Origin: CAVUCE01 sp963739985
GTDB lineage: Bacteria > Bacteroidota > Ignavibacteria > Ignavibacteriales > Ignavibacteriaceae
Direction of reading: 5' to 3'
DNA length: 64,000 nucleotides
Assembly (NCBI GenBank): GCA_963739985.1
Contig: CAVUCE010000007.1
Coordinates: forward strand, 186,001-250,000
Positions within the stretch are counted from its first letter, which is position 1. The number at the start of each line of letters is the position of its first letter. The translations under genes and the position numbers were made by a program. Shown here piece after piece: positions 37,241 to 44,417 of the stretch. Below the pieces are notes generated by a model. The model searched no databases. It was not told the DNA's origin and saw only the letters and a program-made list of their open reading frames with translations.

Positions 37241-37747
37241 ATGAATAAAAAGAATATTTTTTTGAAATATATAACTGTTTTAATTTTAGCCCTAATATCA
37301 TTTTCTTGCGGAAACAATCCGATTAGTCCTCAGCCGCCGGACAATGCATATAAAGTGAGTATTAAGCAGGGAGTCTGGGGAAATGTTTGGTTTTGGGAAG
37401 GCAATTTTATGCCCGGCGACGGAAACACGAGCGGAAAAATTACTCCCGTTGTTAGAGAAATTTATATTTACGAAGCAACAAAATTTAATGAAGTTGAAAG
37501 AGATTCCTGCGAGACATTGTTTTTATAACTCGCAATTCATTCTAAGTTTGTTACAAAAGTTACTTCGGATAAAGACGGATTTTTCCAGGTTGCATTGCCG
37601 ACGGGCAAATACAGTTTTTTTGTTAAAGAAGATTCAATATTTTGGGCAAATGAAGGAGACGGAGAAGGAAATTTAATGTCAGCGGAGGTTTCTACAAACA
37701 ATGTTACAAAAAAACAAATTGATATAAATTATAAAGCAGCATATTAG
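37241..37747 (+). pseudogene. Lipoprotein gene interrupted by an in-frame TAA
   Basis: The open frame begins with a lipoprotein signal (ISFSC, Cys at 23) after GGGGATAGCAG and runs 95 codons to TAA at 37526-37528. The same frame then continues without another stop for 72 codons to TAG at 37745, and the continuation is plausible protein: DKDGFFQVALPTGKYSFFVKE, cut here to its core DGFFQVALPTGKYSFF, a carboxypeptidase-regulatory-like motif (Gly-x-Phe, then LPxGxY). The best reading is a 168-codon lipoprotein with a nonsense mutation; TAA from CAA would need one change. A sequencing error or readthrough is possible. Function unknown. Confidence 0.7.
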
Positions 37748-37751
37748 GGAT

Positions 37752-38138
37752 ATGAAACAAATGTATGTTCTGGAAATAATTTTTGCAGTTTTAACTTTTG
37801 CCGTAATCTTATTTCATTTTATGTTGATTCTCGGAAAACCATGGGGAGAAGCAACTATGGGCGGAAAATATCCCGGTAAACTTCCGCCTTTAATGAGATT
37901 TTTTAGTTTTGTTTCAATCTTAATTTCCATTGCTTTTTTGCTTACGGTGTTTACAAAAAGCGGAATTATATTTCCACAATTTCAAGATATCTCTAATAAA
38001 GCAATTTGGTTTGTTGTTGGCTTTTTCATTTTAGGAACAATAACGAACATTATAACTCCCAGCAAAATAGAAAGAAAAATTTGGGCTCCGGTAAATATTG
38101 TTTTGCTGGTTATTTCTATTGTAATTGCTTTGAGGTGA
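37752..38138 (+). CDS. Small four-helix membrane protein
   Basis: This protein of 128 residues has about four hydrophobic segments (6-28, 52-72, 83-103, 108-127) joined by short basic or Gly/Pro-rich loops (LGKPWGEATMGGKYPGKL). I do not recognise the family by name. It starts 4 bases after the interrupted lipoprotein gene and may belong to the same transcript. The gene is compositionally like the flanking core genes and marks the left edge of the accessory island. Confidence 0.75.
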   Translation: MKQMYVLEIIFAVLTFAVILFHFMLILGKPWGEATMGGKYPGKLPPLMRFFSFVSILISIAFLLTVFTKSGIIFPQFQDISNKAIWFVVGFFILGTITNIITPSKIERKIWAPVNIVLLVISIVIALR

Positions 38139-38215
38139 GATGAAAAAATAGTTTATTCTATTTTGGAGCGGAAACTGAGTGATGAGAGTGTTAAGTGGAT
38201 AATAATATCAAATAA

Positions 38216-38608
38216 ATACAGAAATCTAGGAAAGGGCTGGCATTAAAAATACTTCAAGATCACGGTAACTTGTTGAAATCAATTCAGCCGAATGCTTCGG
38301 ATAATACTGCAATGGTAGGTACCAATATTAAATACGCCGCAGCGTAAAATTTTGGTGCCGAAATATTCTATCATCTAAGGACAAGAGAATTAGGATTTAG
38401 GAATAATAGAAAAGGTGATAAGCTATTAACGCAAGACGACTATCCAAACTCAGTTCGGTTCGCAAAGAAGACACATAAGAATGCTATTAGATATACAATA
38501 GCTCAGCAATCATATACTCAAAAAATTCCCGCGCGCCCGTTTATGGTATTAACCGATAATTACAAAGACAAGATTATAGAAGAGATCCGGAAAAGAATTA
38601 ATGCTTAA
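38216..38608 (+). pseudogene. Remnant of a phage virion morphogenesis (Mu gpG-like) gene
   Basis: In the frame ending at TAA 38606-38608 the peptide reads like the tail-completion/virion morphogenesis family. It has KGLALKILQDHGNLLKSI, then MVGTNIKYAAA, a TAA at 38345-38347, NFGAE, and the family's C-terminal hallmark IPARPFMVLTD. The family normally has YAxxHQFG at the stop position, so the TAA probably replaces a Gln codon (CAA). Upstream the frame is closed by TAA at 38213, and no N-terminal third is present. It is therefore truncated and interrupted: a relic of a Mu-like prophage. No other head or tail gene remains beside it. Confidence 0.75.
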
Positions 38609-38649
38609 TGTAGAATCACTATAAATAGGCTCTAATTATTTTTAATTAA

Positions 38650-39081
38650 TTATTTTGTGTTTGGGATTAATTCATCTACACACAAAGCTATGGCTGCCGC
38701 AATTTGTTTCATCCTATTATTACTTACGTCTTTATCTAATAACATATTACCATGGTAGTAGTTGCCATCTATCTGATCCCTTTCATAACTTAGACAACCT
38801 TTAGCTAGCTGTGGAGGTAGCCTAATATTATCAAAAGCTTTACGATCAACTTTTGCAGCTCCCCCTTTGAATTGTTTCTGACCATTTTCTTTCTCTTGAT
38901 TCAGTAAAATTTCTAAAGCGTTATCCTCGTCTAACCAATTAATAGATTCTTCAACGAAATCATCATCTCTTTTGGGTGCATTATCTCTTGGGGTAAAGTA
39001 AAAAGCCGCTGAGGCTACTTCATCTCCTTTTATGAAATTTGGATCGGAAATTCCACGTAAGAAGAATTCTGGATAGGGCAT
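38650..39081 (-). CDS. Unassigned protein, third gene of the TIGR04255 unit
   Basis: I do not recognise the family of this soluble, mildly acidic protein of 143 residues. Visible blocks: VASAAFYFTPRDN, ESINWLDEDNALEILL, QFKGGAAKV, LSYERD, YYHGNMLL and MKQIAAAIALCVDELI. The blocky pattern of aromatic and charged motifs suggests a conserved enzyme-like or binding fold. The preceding gene's TGA is followed at once by this ATG (TGATAATG); a GTG six bases earlier overlaps that stop and is the alternative start. It is the last gene of an overlapping three-gene unit. Confidence 0.75.
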   Translation of the reverse strand: MPYPEFFLRGISDPNFIKGDEVASAAFYFTPRDNAPKRDDDFVEESINWLDEDNALEILLNQEKENGQKQFKGGAAKVDRKAFDNIRLPPQLAKGCLSYERDQIDGNYYHGNMLLDKDVSNNRMKQIAAAIALCVDELIPNTK

Positions 39082-39083
39082 TA

Positions 39084-39617
39084 TCACACTTGGTTAATTA
39101 CAAAGTCTAAAATAGTTGTAATTAATTCATCAAGGTTGGTTAAGCTTAATTTGCCTGATGAATTAAAAGAGTCAAATTTATCATTTGAAACTATATACCA
39201 GAATGAATGTTTTATATCTGACTCAAAGGAGAATCCTACTCTAAAATCTTTGAATATCCATTCAATTAATACAGAATTATCTTCATTTATATTTAAAGTT
39301 ATTTCAGGTAGGCTTATATCATCTGGAAATGAATGATTATAAGTTATTAATATAATCTTGAAATTTTTTATAAATTCATTAACAAGGTTTTTTAAGTCCT
39401 CGTTCTCAATATTTTCTAATTCTGATATATTTCTAAATATATCAAATCTTTGAGGTAGCTTAAAGAAATAAGTACTGTTATCTAATTTTCCATCATCTGT
39501 TATAGTGCTATCAAAATTCGAATGTGTTATAGAACTAGTAGAAGCAGAGGTTCCATCATAGAAATTATCCTCATTGTCATCTAAGTATATTATATCGGAA
39601 GTGTTTTTATTTTTCAT
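39084..39617 (-). CDS. Unassigned protein, second gene of the TIGR04255 unit
   Basis: This protein has 177 residues. The first 45 are Ser/Thr/Asp-rich and probably disordered. A helical part follows (about 55-85), then a beta-rich region with ITLNINEDNSVLIEWIF, RVGFSFE and SFWYIVSN, and a final helix. The motif DNSVLIEW, followed by an R-x-GF strand, looks like a small conserved family, but I cannot name it. Its ATG lies inside the last codons of the upstream TIGR04255 gene (11-base overlap), and its own stop touches the next start, so the three proteins are translationally coupled and probably act together. Confidence 0.75.
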   Translation of the reverse strand: MKNKNTSDIIYLDDNEDNFYDGTSASTSSITHSNFDSTITDDGKLDNSTYFFKLPQRFDIFRNISELENIENEDLKNLVNEFIKNFKIILITYNHSFPDDISLPEITLNINEDNSVLIEWIFKDFRVGFSFESDIKHSFWYIVSNDKFDSFNSSGKLSLTNLDELITTILDFVINQV

Positions 39618-40401
39618 AGGGTATAGGCTCCATTGCTTCGTGAAGTTTTTCGGTAATCATATACCTGATTAATCTAGAAGCTCTTAAATGTAAAAAGTTT
39701 AATTTATCAAATGCTTCTTTTGTGGTAAATTTTTTAGCACAATAAAAATCACTGTCAATCATAAAACATCTATTAGAATCAGGTTTATCTTTACGATTAA
39801 CAATGGATGAGGCCATTCTTACATTACTTATATTATCTGCTAATGTGATTTCATAAATTGATTCAAAATCTTTAATATTATCTGAGAATTTAGCTACTAA
39901 TAAACCTAGGAATTGAGGATTTAATAATTCCTCCCATTTAGCTTTTTCTAATCCTAATAATTCTCTATCAAAAACGTCAGTATATCTTAATCCAACTCTC
40001 GTTATAAATGTAGGTTTATAAATGTCAGTAAATCTCTTAAATGCCATTTCAAATAAAGCAAAGAAATCTTCCCATTTTGTATAATCTGGAGTAGAAAATG
40101 CAATAAAGTTTCTGGTTATATTTATTTTGGATCTCTTATCTTCATCTAAAAATTCATAATTTTTACCTTTAGATCCCTTATCATGTATAGGAGGCAAAGG
40201 AATTTGAGGGTTAACAACAGTAATTTGTGTAACTCTTTCTTCCTTTTCAAGATAATATGGAAATTGGTCCCTGATTAAATCCTGGAATTCTGCAGGGCTT
40301 TCTTTATCAATTTTTAATATAGGTGGAAACCTAAATTGACAAATTACATTATCTAAAGGGTTATTTTTATAAATAATTCTATCTACTTCTGGGAAGGGCA
40401 T
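39607..40401 (-). CDS. TIGR04255 family protein
   Basis: This protein of 264 residues opens with the typical TIGR04255 pattern: MPFPEVDRIIYKNNPLDNVI, then CQFRFPPIL. It also has the mid-region FITRVGLRYTDVF. This family is sporadically distributed in bacteria and has no established function. The patchy distribution and accessory neighbourhoods suggest a mobile or defensive role, which I infer. It heads a coupled unit with the two unassigned proteins that follow. A terminator of the previous minus-strand unit lies at 40444-40469, so this gene probably has its own promoter in the 42 bases between. Confidence 0.82.
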   Translation of the reverse strand: MPFPEVDRIIYKNNPLDNVICQFRFPPILKIDKESPAEFQDLIRDQFPYYLEKEERVTQITVVNPQIPLPPIHDKGSKGKNYEFLDEDKRSKINITRNFIAFSTPDYTKWEDFFALFEMAFKRFTDIYKPTFITRVGLRYTDVFDRELLGLEKAKWEELLNPQFLGLLVAKFSDNIKDFESIYEITLADNISNVRMASSIVNRKDKPDSNRCFMIDSDFYCAKKFTTKEAFDKLNFLHLRASRLIRYMITEKLHEAMEPIPYEK

Positions 40402-40443
40402 CCTAATTCTCTACAAATTCTCTCTAAGTACACTTAACTTAAT

Positions 40444-40469
40444 AAAAAAAAATTGATTATCAAATAATC
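40444..40469 (-). terminator. Minus-strand intrinsic terminator
   Basis: Read on the minus strand, stem GATTAT/ATAATC with loop TTG is followed within two bases by a run of nine T. It separates the 227-residue gene unit from the TIGR04255 unit. Confidence 0.65.
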
Positions 40470-40556
40470 TAAATATCCTCCAATTCCTTTTCCTTAATAC
40501 TCAATCATATTTTGACGGATAGCTTTTCCGGGCAATTCTTCGTTGCACGTATCCGA

Positions 40557-40646
40557 TTATACATGGCTAACTATAAACTCTCTCCAGTTTACACTGATGA
40601 AGATGCCGAGGAGGACTAGTATTATTATTAAAATTACGGTTGGCAT
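40557..40646 (-). CDS. Possible 29-residue hydrophobic peptide
   Basis: The ATG lies one base after the TAG of the upstream gene (TAGAATG), the arrangement of a translationally coupled small gene. The peptide begins MPTVILIIILVLLGIFISV, a full-length transmembrane helix, and ends in a short polar tail (NWREFIVSHV). It could be a membrane-acting toxin-like or accessory peptide, or a chance frame. Stop-coupled position plus a clean hydrophobic helix is the only evidence. A terminator follows about 90 bases later. Confidence 0.35.
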   Translation of the reverse strand: MPTVILIIILVLLGIFISVNWREFIVSHV

Positions 40647-40647
40647 T

Positions 40648-41331
40648 CTACTTTATTTCATCTTCATATTTATCAGCAAAGGACAACATATCATATGCTA
40701 AATCTGTTAGACCAAAATGATTACCAAATGTAGTACCTTTACCCGAGATATAGTGAGGACTTTCTAATAATTTTTTATGTATTAAATTCACTTCTTCAAT
40801 AAGGTATATTTCTTCATATTTAAGTTTGCTTCTTTTCAATAATTCTTTTCGCCAATTACCAATCTTTACAATTTGATCATCATTATCCCAGTCTAATTCT
40901 TTATCTACATTATAAGCCGCCGTAAGAATTAATAATTCTTGGCTGCTTAGAGATTTGATAATTCTAATATATTGCTGTGGAAGTATATCATCTCTCGATG
41001 AATATTGCTCAGTTGCGGCAACAAGTATTATATGTTTGATGGTCTTAAATCTTTGTTCATCAACTATATCTTCATCAAGAAATTTTAATAATTCAAGAAG
41101 ACTCATTTTATGCTGTTCGCTGTATTGATAGTCGGGCTTTATTTTTCCTTTCTTTACAAAATCATCCCACTCGGATTTGAATGAATCTAATCTTTGTCCT
41201 GCAATTAGTTTCTGAAATATATTCCCAACTGACAACATTAATTCTTTTTTGTCTTGCGCCGCTATACCTGTGATGCCCTGGGTTATTTGCATCATTGTCG
41301 ATTTAACTATGTTACTTGTAGTCTCTTCCAT
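40648..41331 (-). CDS. Unassigned helical cytoplasmic protein
   Basis: This protein of 227 residues is largely alpha-helical by eye, with no signal peptide or membrane segment. The N-terminus is a helix rich in Thr, Met and Gln (about 1-45). The central part holds FKTIKHIILVAATEQYSSRD and IIKSLSSQELLILTAAYNV; the C-terminus ends in LTDLAYDMLSFADKYEDEI. The pattern resembles uncharacterised proteins in accessory islands. Abortive-infection helical proteins came to mind, but no signature motif supports that. A possible membrane peptide is coupled to its stop codon. Confidence 0.7.
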   Translation of the reverse strand: MEETTSNIVKSTMMQITQGITGIAAQDKKELMLSVGNIFQKLIAGQRLDSFKSEWDDFVKKGKIKPDYQYSEQHKMSLLELLKFLDEDIVDEQRFKTIKHIILVAATEQYSSRDDILPQQYIRIIKSLSSQELLILTAAYNVDKELDWDNDDQIVKIGNWRKELLKRSKLKYEEIYLIEEVNLIHKKLLESPHYISGKGTTFGNHFGLTDLAYDMLSFADKYEDEIK

Positions 41332-41392
41332 AATTAACTTTTTAATTCATCATTTTTTATTGTCGAGCGAACCATCAATCAATTTTTCACAA

Positions 41393-41944
41393 TTATGTAT
41401 AACGAACTCTATAGCCTTGTTTGTCGCCCAATAAATTAATGTCATCAATAACATGAATCCCAGCATCTTCAAATTTTTTAATTGTTTCACTACTTAAATG
41501 AGAAGGCAGGTAATTATCAAGCAGAATAAGGAGACTTTGAAACTCTTTTATTTCGTCTGAAAGAAGAAAATTTCGTGTTTTCAGAAATAATTGTTCATCT
41601 GGTCCATATGCACCAATCTTGGAGAAGGATTTAAATAATTCGATTTTATTTTGATATGTTTTTAATATCTCTTTATCTTTTTCTTCTGTTAATAGCTTAT
41701 CTTTTAAGTCATGGATAATATTAACAATAAAAATAATAGAAAATATTAAAATACTATAAGAGATTTGAGTTATTGTTTCACCGATTTTATTACTCGCAAA
41801 GAATAATAATATTGCTATTAGAAAAAACATAACGGCAAATACAATAGAGAGGATTTTTAATAGCTCCTTATTTTGATCTGACTTATTATTCGAAAGTATC
41901 CAGTGTGATTTTATAATTGCCGTAATGAAATCTTCTTTATTCAT
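41393..41944 (-). CDS. Unassigned two-helix membrane protein
   Basis: This protein of 183 residues has a short cytoplasmic N-terminus (about 1-27), two adjacent hydrophobic segments (28-49 and 58-77; FAVMFFLIAILLFF and SYSILIFSIIFIVNII) and a soluble C-terminal region of about 105 residues with a helical, charged first half. It lies 61 bases upstream (in transcription) of the 227-residue gene and may share its transcript. The membrane hairpin plus cytoplasmic domain is a layout common among effectors and sensors in defence islands, but nothing here proves such a role. Confidence 0.7.
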   Translation of the reverse strand: MNKEDFITAIIKSHWILSNNKSDQNKELLKILSIVFAVMFFLIAILLFFASNKIGETITQISYSILIFSIIFIVNIIHDLKDKLLTEEKDKEILKTYQNKIELFKSFSKIGAYGPDEQLFLKTRNFLLSDEIKEFQSLLILLDNYLPSHLSSETIKKFEDAGIHVIDDINLLGDKQGYRVRYT

Positions 41945-42119
41945 AATAATTAATTCCCATGTATGAAAATAATAACATATCCATATGAACTGTCACTATT
42001 AAATCAAATGGTATTTTCACCCCACACAATCTCGCATCCAAAATTTATAATATTGCCGTAAGGCTGTTTAAAATTAGTTTGTGTACATTAATCGAGTATT
42101 TAGTTTTCATGTATTCCGA

Positions 42120-42671
42120 TCAAAACCTATAACTTAATGCTAATCCGTTGTCATTCGGTTTTACTTCCACTTCCTTGAAGCTTATAATTGCCAGAGCCAC
42201 AGTAACAACAGCTGCCGCAACACCAACATAAGTCTTCCGGGACTTTTCAGATTCCAGGCCGCCGGTATCAAGTTTGTATTTATTAAAAGTATCAATCGTA
42301 GTATTAAGGTTCGAAACTTCTGTAAAACTATCCCATGCAACCGCCGCGCTAAGCAAGCTAACCCACAGCAAATGTTTATAAGGTCGATAATACTTAATAT
42401 CTGGTTTATTCTTTTGAACTTCTACTACCGGTTTCTGAATCTCGGTTCTAATTATTTGAGATTCTAAATCCGGGTTATATTTGATACTGTCAATTTTAAT
42501 TATGTTTTTAGTTTCCAGAGTAGCAATAGAGTTGTTTACTTTTATTTGCAAATAATCCGGATGCTGTTCCAATATCTTAACGTTTTTATAAATTGTTCCA
42601 TCTTTTAAGTAAATAGTTTGAGCCATTAAAGGAAGGCATAATAGAAAGATAATTAAAATAGTTTTTAGCAT
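42120..42671 (-). CDS. Unassigned envelope protein
   Basis: This protein of 183 residues has a signal peptide (about 1-17, ending LMAQ). The N-terminal domain (about 18-60) is YLKDGTIYKNVKILEQHPDYLQI, an Sm-like or SH3-like beta motif often seen at the start of Bacteroidota envelope proteins. A hydrophobic segment lies at 98-118 and another at 147-163, and the chain ends in an aromatic residue (ALSYRF). Probable location is periplasm or outer membrane. Function unknown. Confidence 0.72.
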   Translation of the reverse strand: MLKTILIIFLLCLPLMAQTIYLKDGTIYKNVKILEQHPDYLQIKVNNSIATLETKNIIKIDSIKYNPDLESQIIRTEIQKPVVEVQKNKPDIKYYRPYKHLLWVSLLSAAVAWDSFTEVSNLNTTIDTFNKYKLDTGGLESEKSRKTYVGVAAAVVTVALAIISFKEVEVKPNDNGLALSYRF

Positions 42672-42792
42672 TTTTTCCCTATTTTGTTTCTAAGTCTTGC
42701 AAAACCACAGTTTACCATGCACAACCGAATTAGAATTTATATTAAATTTTAATAAAATGCACGTTAAACCTTAAGAAACAAAGAAATTAAAG

Positions 42793-42818
42793 AAAGCAAA
42801 ATTATGAATTGCTTTTTT
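42793..42818 (-). terminator. Bidirectional-looking terminator
   Basis: Stem AAAGCAA/TTGCTTT with a 9-base loop. On the minus strand it is followed by CTTTAATTTC and ends the gene at 42846; on the plus strand it is followed by further T. Confidence 0.55.
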
Positions 42819-42845
42819 GGAACAGATATTTAATTGTTGCAGACA

Positions 42846-43298
42846 TTAAGAATCATGTTTTTTGTTAAATTGCATTAGCCAGAGTTCTTGTTCGTTTTTT
42901 TCTTCTTCTTTTTTCTTTCTCAATTCTTCTCCGGCAGAAATTTCTTTTATTTTGTCATTAATTATAAACTTCATTACAAAACAATAGAAATAGAAAAACC
43001 CTAACGGTATCAGCACAAAAGCCGTTAAATATCCCACGATAAGTCCGAGAATTATACAAATCACCATTGGCAGCAACACAATAGCACAAAACCCAATAAT
43101 CCATGATATTTTGTTACTTCTATAAAAAGCATATAACATATACGGAGCAAATATTGTTGCGGCGAGTATAGCCAATATGAGAGTGATTACCCATGCGTAG
43201 GTTAAAAATACAAGCACAGAGCCTGATAACTGATAATTTAAATATCTACTTACTTTTTGAAGATAATAATGTTCTTCTGAGATTAATTCTAAATCCAA
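42846..43298 (-). CDS. Unassigned small membrane protein
   Basis: This protein of 150 residues has three strongly hydrophobic segments (about 27-55, 66-84, 86-110; ILAILAATIFAPYMLYAFY, IIGFCAIVLLPMVI) followed by a Lys/Glu-rich cytoplasmic tail (LRKKKEEEKNEQEL) that may be a short coil. I do not recognise the family. It is divergent to lexA, 186 bases away. Confidence 0.7.
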   Translation of the reverse strand: MDLELISEEHYYLQKVSRYLNYQLSGSVLVFLTYAWVITLILAILAATIFAPYMLYAFYRSNKISWIIGFCAIVLLPMVICIILGLIVGYLTAFVLIPLGFFYFYCFVMKFIINDKIKEISAGEELRKKKEEEKNEQELWLMQFNKKHDS

Positions 43299-43385
43299 TT
43301 GAATTATGCCTAATTAATTTATAATAGCAATATAAATGTAACATTTATAAGTAGAAGTTTTACAACAGCTCATTATTGTATTTAC

Positions 43386-43403
43386 TTGGTATTTGCATAC
43401 CAA
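43386..43403. promoter_or_regulatory. Inverted repeat in the lexA divergent region
   Basis: Arms TTGGTAT and ATACCAA are separated by TTGC. It lies between the divergent membrane-protein gene and lexA, and is followed by an A run. It could be an operator for either gene. Confidence 0.35.
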
Positions 43404-43430
43404 AAAAAATATAATTTTTTTAGAATTAAT

Positions 43431-43479
43431 TTGACAAGTGCTCATCTGTTCACTATATTAGTAGTGAACAATTGAGCAC
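43431..43479 (+). promoter_or_regulatory. lexA promoter with nested palindromic operators
   Basis: TTGACA (43431-43436) and TATATT (43454-43459) are spaced by exactly 17 bases, a near-consensus promoter. Over it lie the inverted repeat TGTTCACTA (43447-43455) / TAGTGAACA (43462-43470) and an outer pair GTGCTCA (43438-43444) / TGAGCAC (43473-43479). The inner repeat contains GTTC and GAAC, as in Gram-positive-type SOS boxes, but with a wider spacing. LexA autoregulation here is likely. The predicted transcript has only about 19 bases before the ATG and no strong Shine-Dalgarno. Confidence 0.75.
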
Positions 43480-43484
43480 TACTA

Positions 43485-44138
43485 ATGAAAAAACAGTTAA
43501 CAGAACGACAAGAAGAAATTCTAACTTTTATAAGACAATTCCGCGAGGAAAGCGGTTATCCGCCGACATTACGTGAAATTGGTAAAAAATTCGGTATTTC
43601 TTCAACTTTTGGTGTAAAGAGACATTTAGATGCTCTCGTTAAAAAAGGTTATTTAAGTATTGAGAGTAATGCAAGCAGAGGAATTTCATTTCAACATGAT
43701 GATGAAATTAGTTCAACTCCTGCTCATGATATAATAGAAAGAAACGATACTTTCAGCAAAGTTCCGATTATCGGTCGTGTTGCTGCCGGTTCTCCTATAC
43801 TTGCTATTGAAAATATTGAAGGAAGTGTTGTTGTTGATCCTTCGTTTATAAAGAAAGCGGATAATTGTTTTGCTTTAAAAGTTAAAGGCGATAGTATGAT
43901 TAACGCCGGAATTTTTGAAGGTGATTTAGTAATTGTCTTGCCGCAAAAGATTGCTCGCAACGGGGAAATTGTTGTTGCTTTATTAGATGATGAAGCCACG
44001 GTTAAAAGGTTCGATCAAAAGAATAATCAAATTCGCTTAATACCGGAAAACAATAATTATCAACCAATAGAAGTTAACGCCGATAGAGAGTTCTCAATTG
44101 TAGGCAAAGTGGTTGGCGTTGTTAGATGGTTAAACTAA
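43485..44138 (+). CDS. lexA: LexA SOS repressor
   Basis: LexA represses SOS genes and cleaves itself when RecA is active on single-stranded DNA. At 217 residues it has a winged helix-turn-helix (YPPTLREIGKKFGISSTFGV), the cleavage site Ala101-Gly102, the catalytic Ser137 in GDSM and Lys174 in ATVKRF. The enzyme therefore looks fully functional. It is the first gene of a tight operon with two small genes (15-base gaps), unlike the usual stand-alone lexA. The promoter carries nested palindromes that should be its own operator. Confidence 0.95.
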   Translation: MKKQLTERQEEILTFIRQFREESGYPPTLREIGKKFGISSTFGVKRHLDALVKKGYLSIESNASRGISFQHDDEISSTPAHDIIERNDTFSKVPIIGRVAAGSPILAIENIEGSVVVDPSFIKKADNCFALKVKGDSMINAGIFEGDLVIVLPQKIARNGEIVVALLDDEATVKRFDQKNNQIRLIPENNNYQPIEVNADREFSIVGKVVGVVRWLN

Positions 44139-44153
44139 TCAACCGGAGATAAT

Positions 44154-44402
44154 ATGAAATCAGATATTTTTTCATCAGCAATAAATAATAGAAATAAAAT
44201 TAGATTTTATTACGGATTAACAGAAGTATTTCTCGATCCGTACTATATCTCAATTGAAAAAAACGGCAAGAAAGTTATATACGGAAAGACTTTTAATTCT
44301 AATGAAATTAAAAAATTCGATTACAGCAGAATAGCAAATATAAAAGTACTGCAAAACGCAAAATTTTCGCCGATTATTCCAATTATTCAAAAGGCGAGTT
44401 AG
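44154..44402 (+). CDS. Stand-alone WYL-like domain protein in the lexA operon
   Basis: This protein of 82 residues consists of one small beta domain whose pattern follows the WYL domain: AINNRNKIRFYYG, a Pro-Tyr strand (LDPYYISIE), KKVIYGKTFN and the end block FDYSRIANIKVL, which matches the WYL tail (F-x-x-x-RI-x-x-x-x-VL). WYL domains act as ligand- or nucleic-acid-sensing modules in regulators of DNA damage and phage defence. Here there is no fused helix-turn-helix. It starts 15 bases after lexA with a CCGGAG Shine-Dalgarno and should be induced with it. The assignment is by eye. Confidence 0.65.
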   Translation: MKSDIFSSAINNRNKIRFYYGLTEVFLDPYYISIEKNGKKVIYGKTFNSNEIKKFDYSRIANIKVLQNAKFSPIIPIIQKAS

Positions 44403-44417
44403 GAAAGAGAGGATGCT

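Noticed and set aside
37383..37676. A separate 97-residue gene overlapping the interrupted lipoprotein
   Set aside because: It is in a shifted frame with low-complexity content, while the lipoprotein frame resumes after its stop with plausible protein. It is a shadow frame.
38650..43298. CRISPR array or known defence systems such as restriction-modification, CBASS or retron
   Set aside because: I found no regular repeats, methyltransferase, cyclase, reverse transcriptase or helicase motifs in this stretch.
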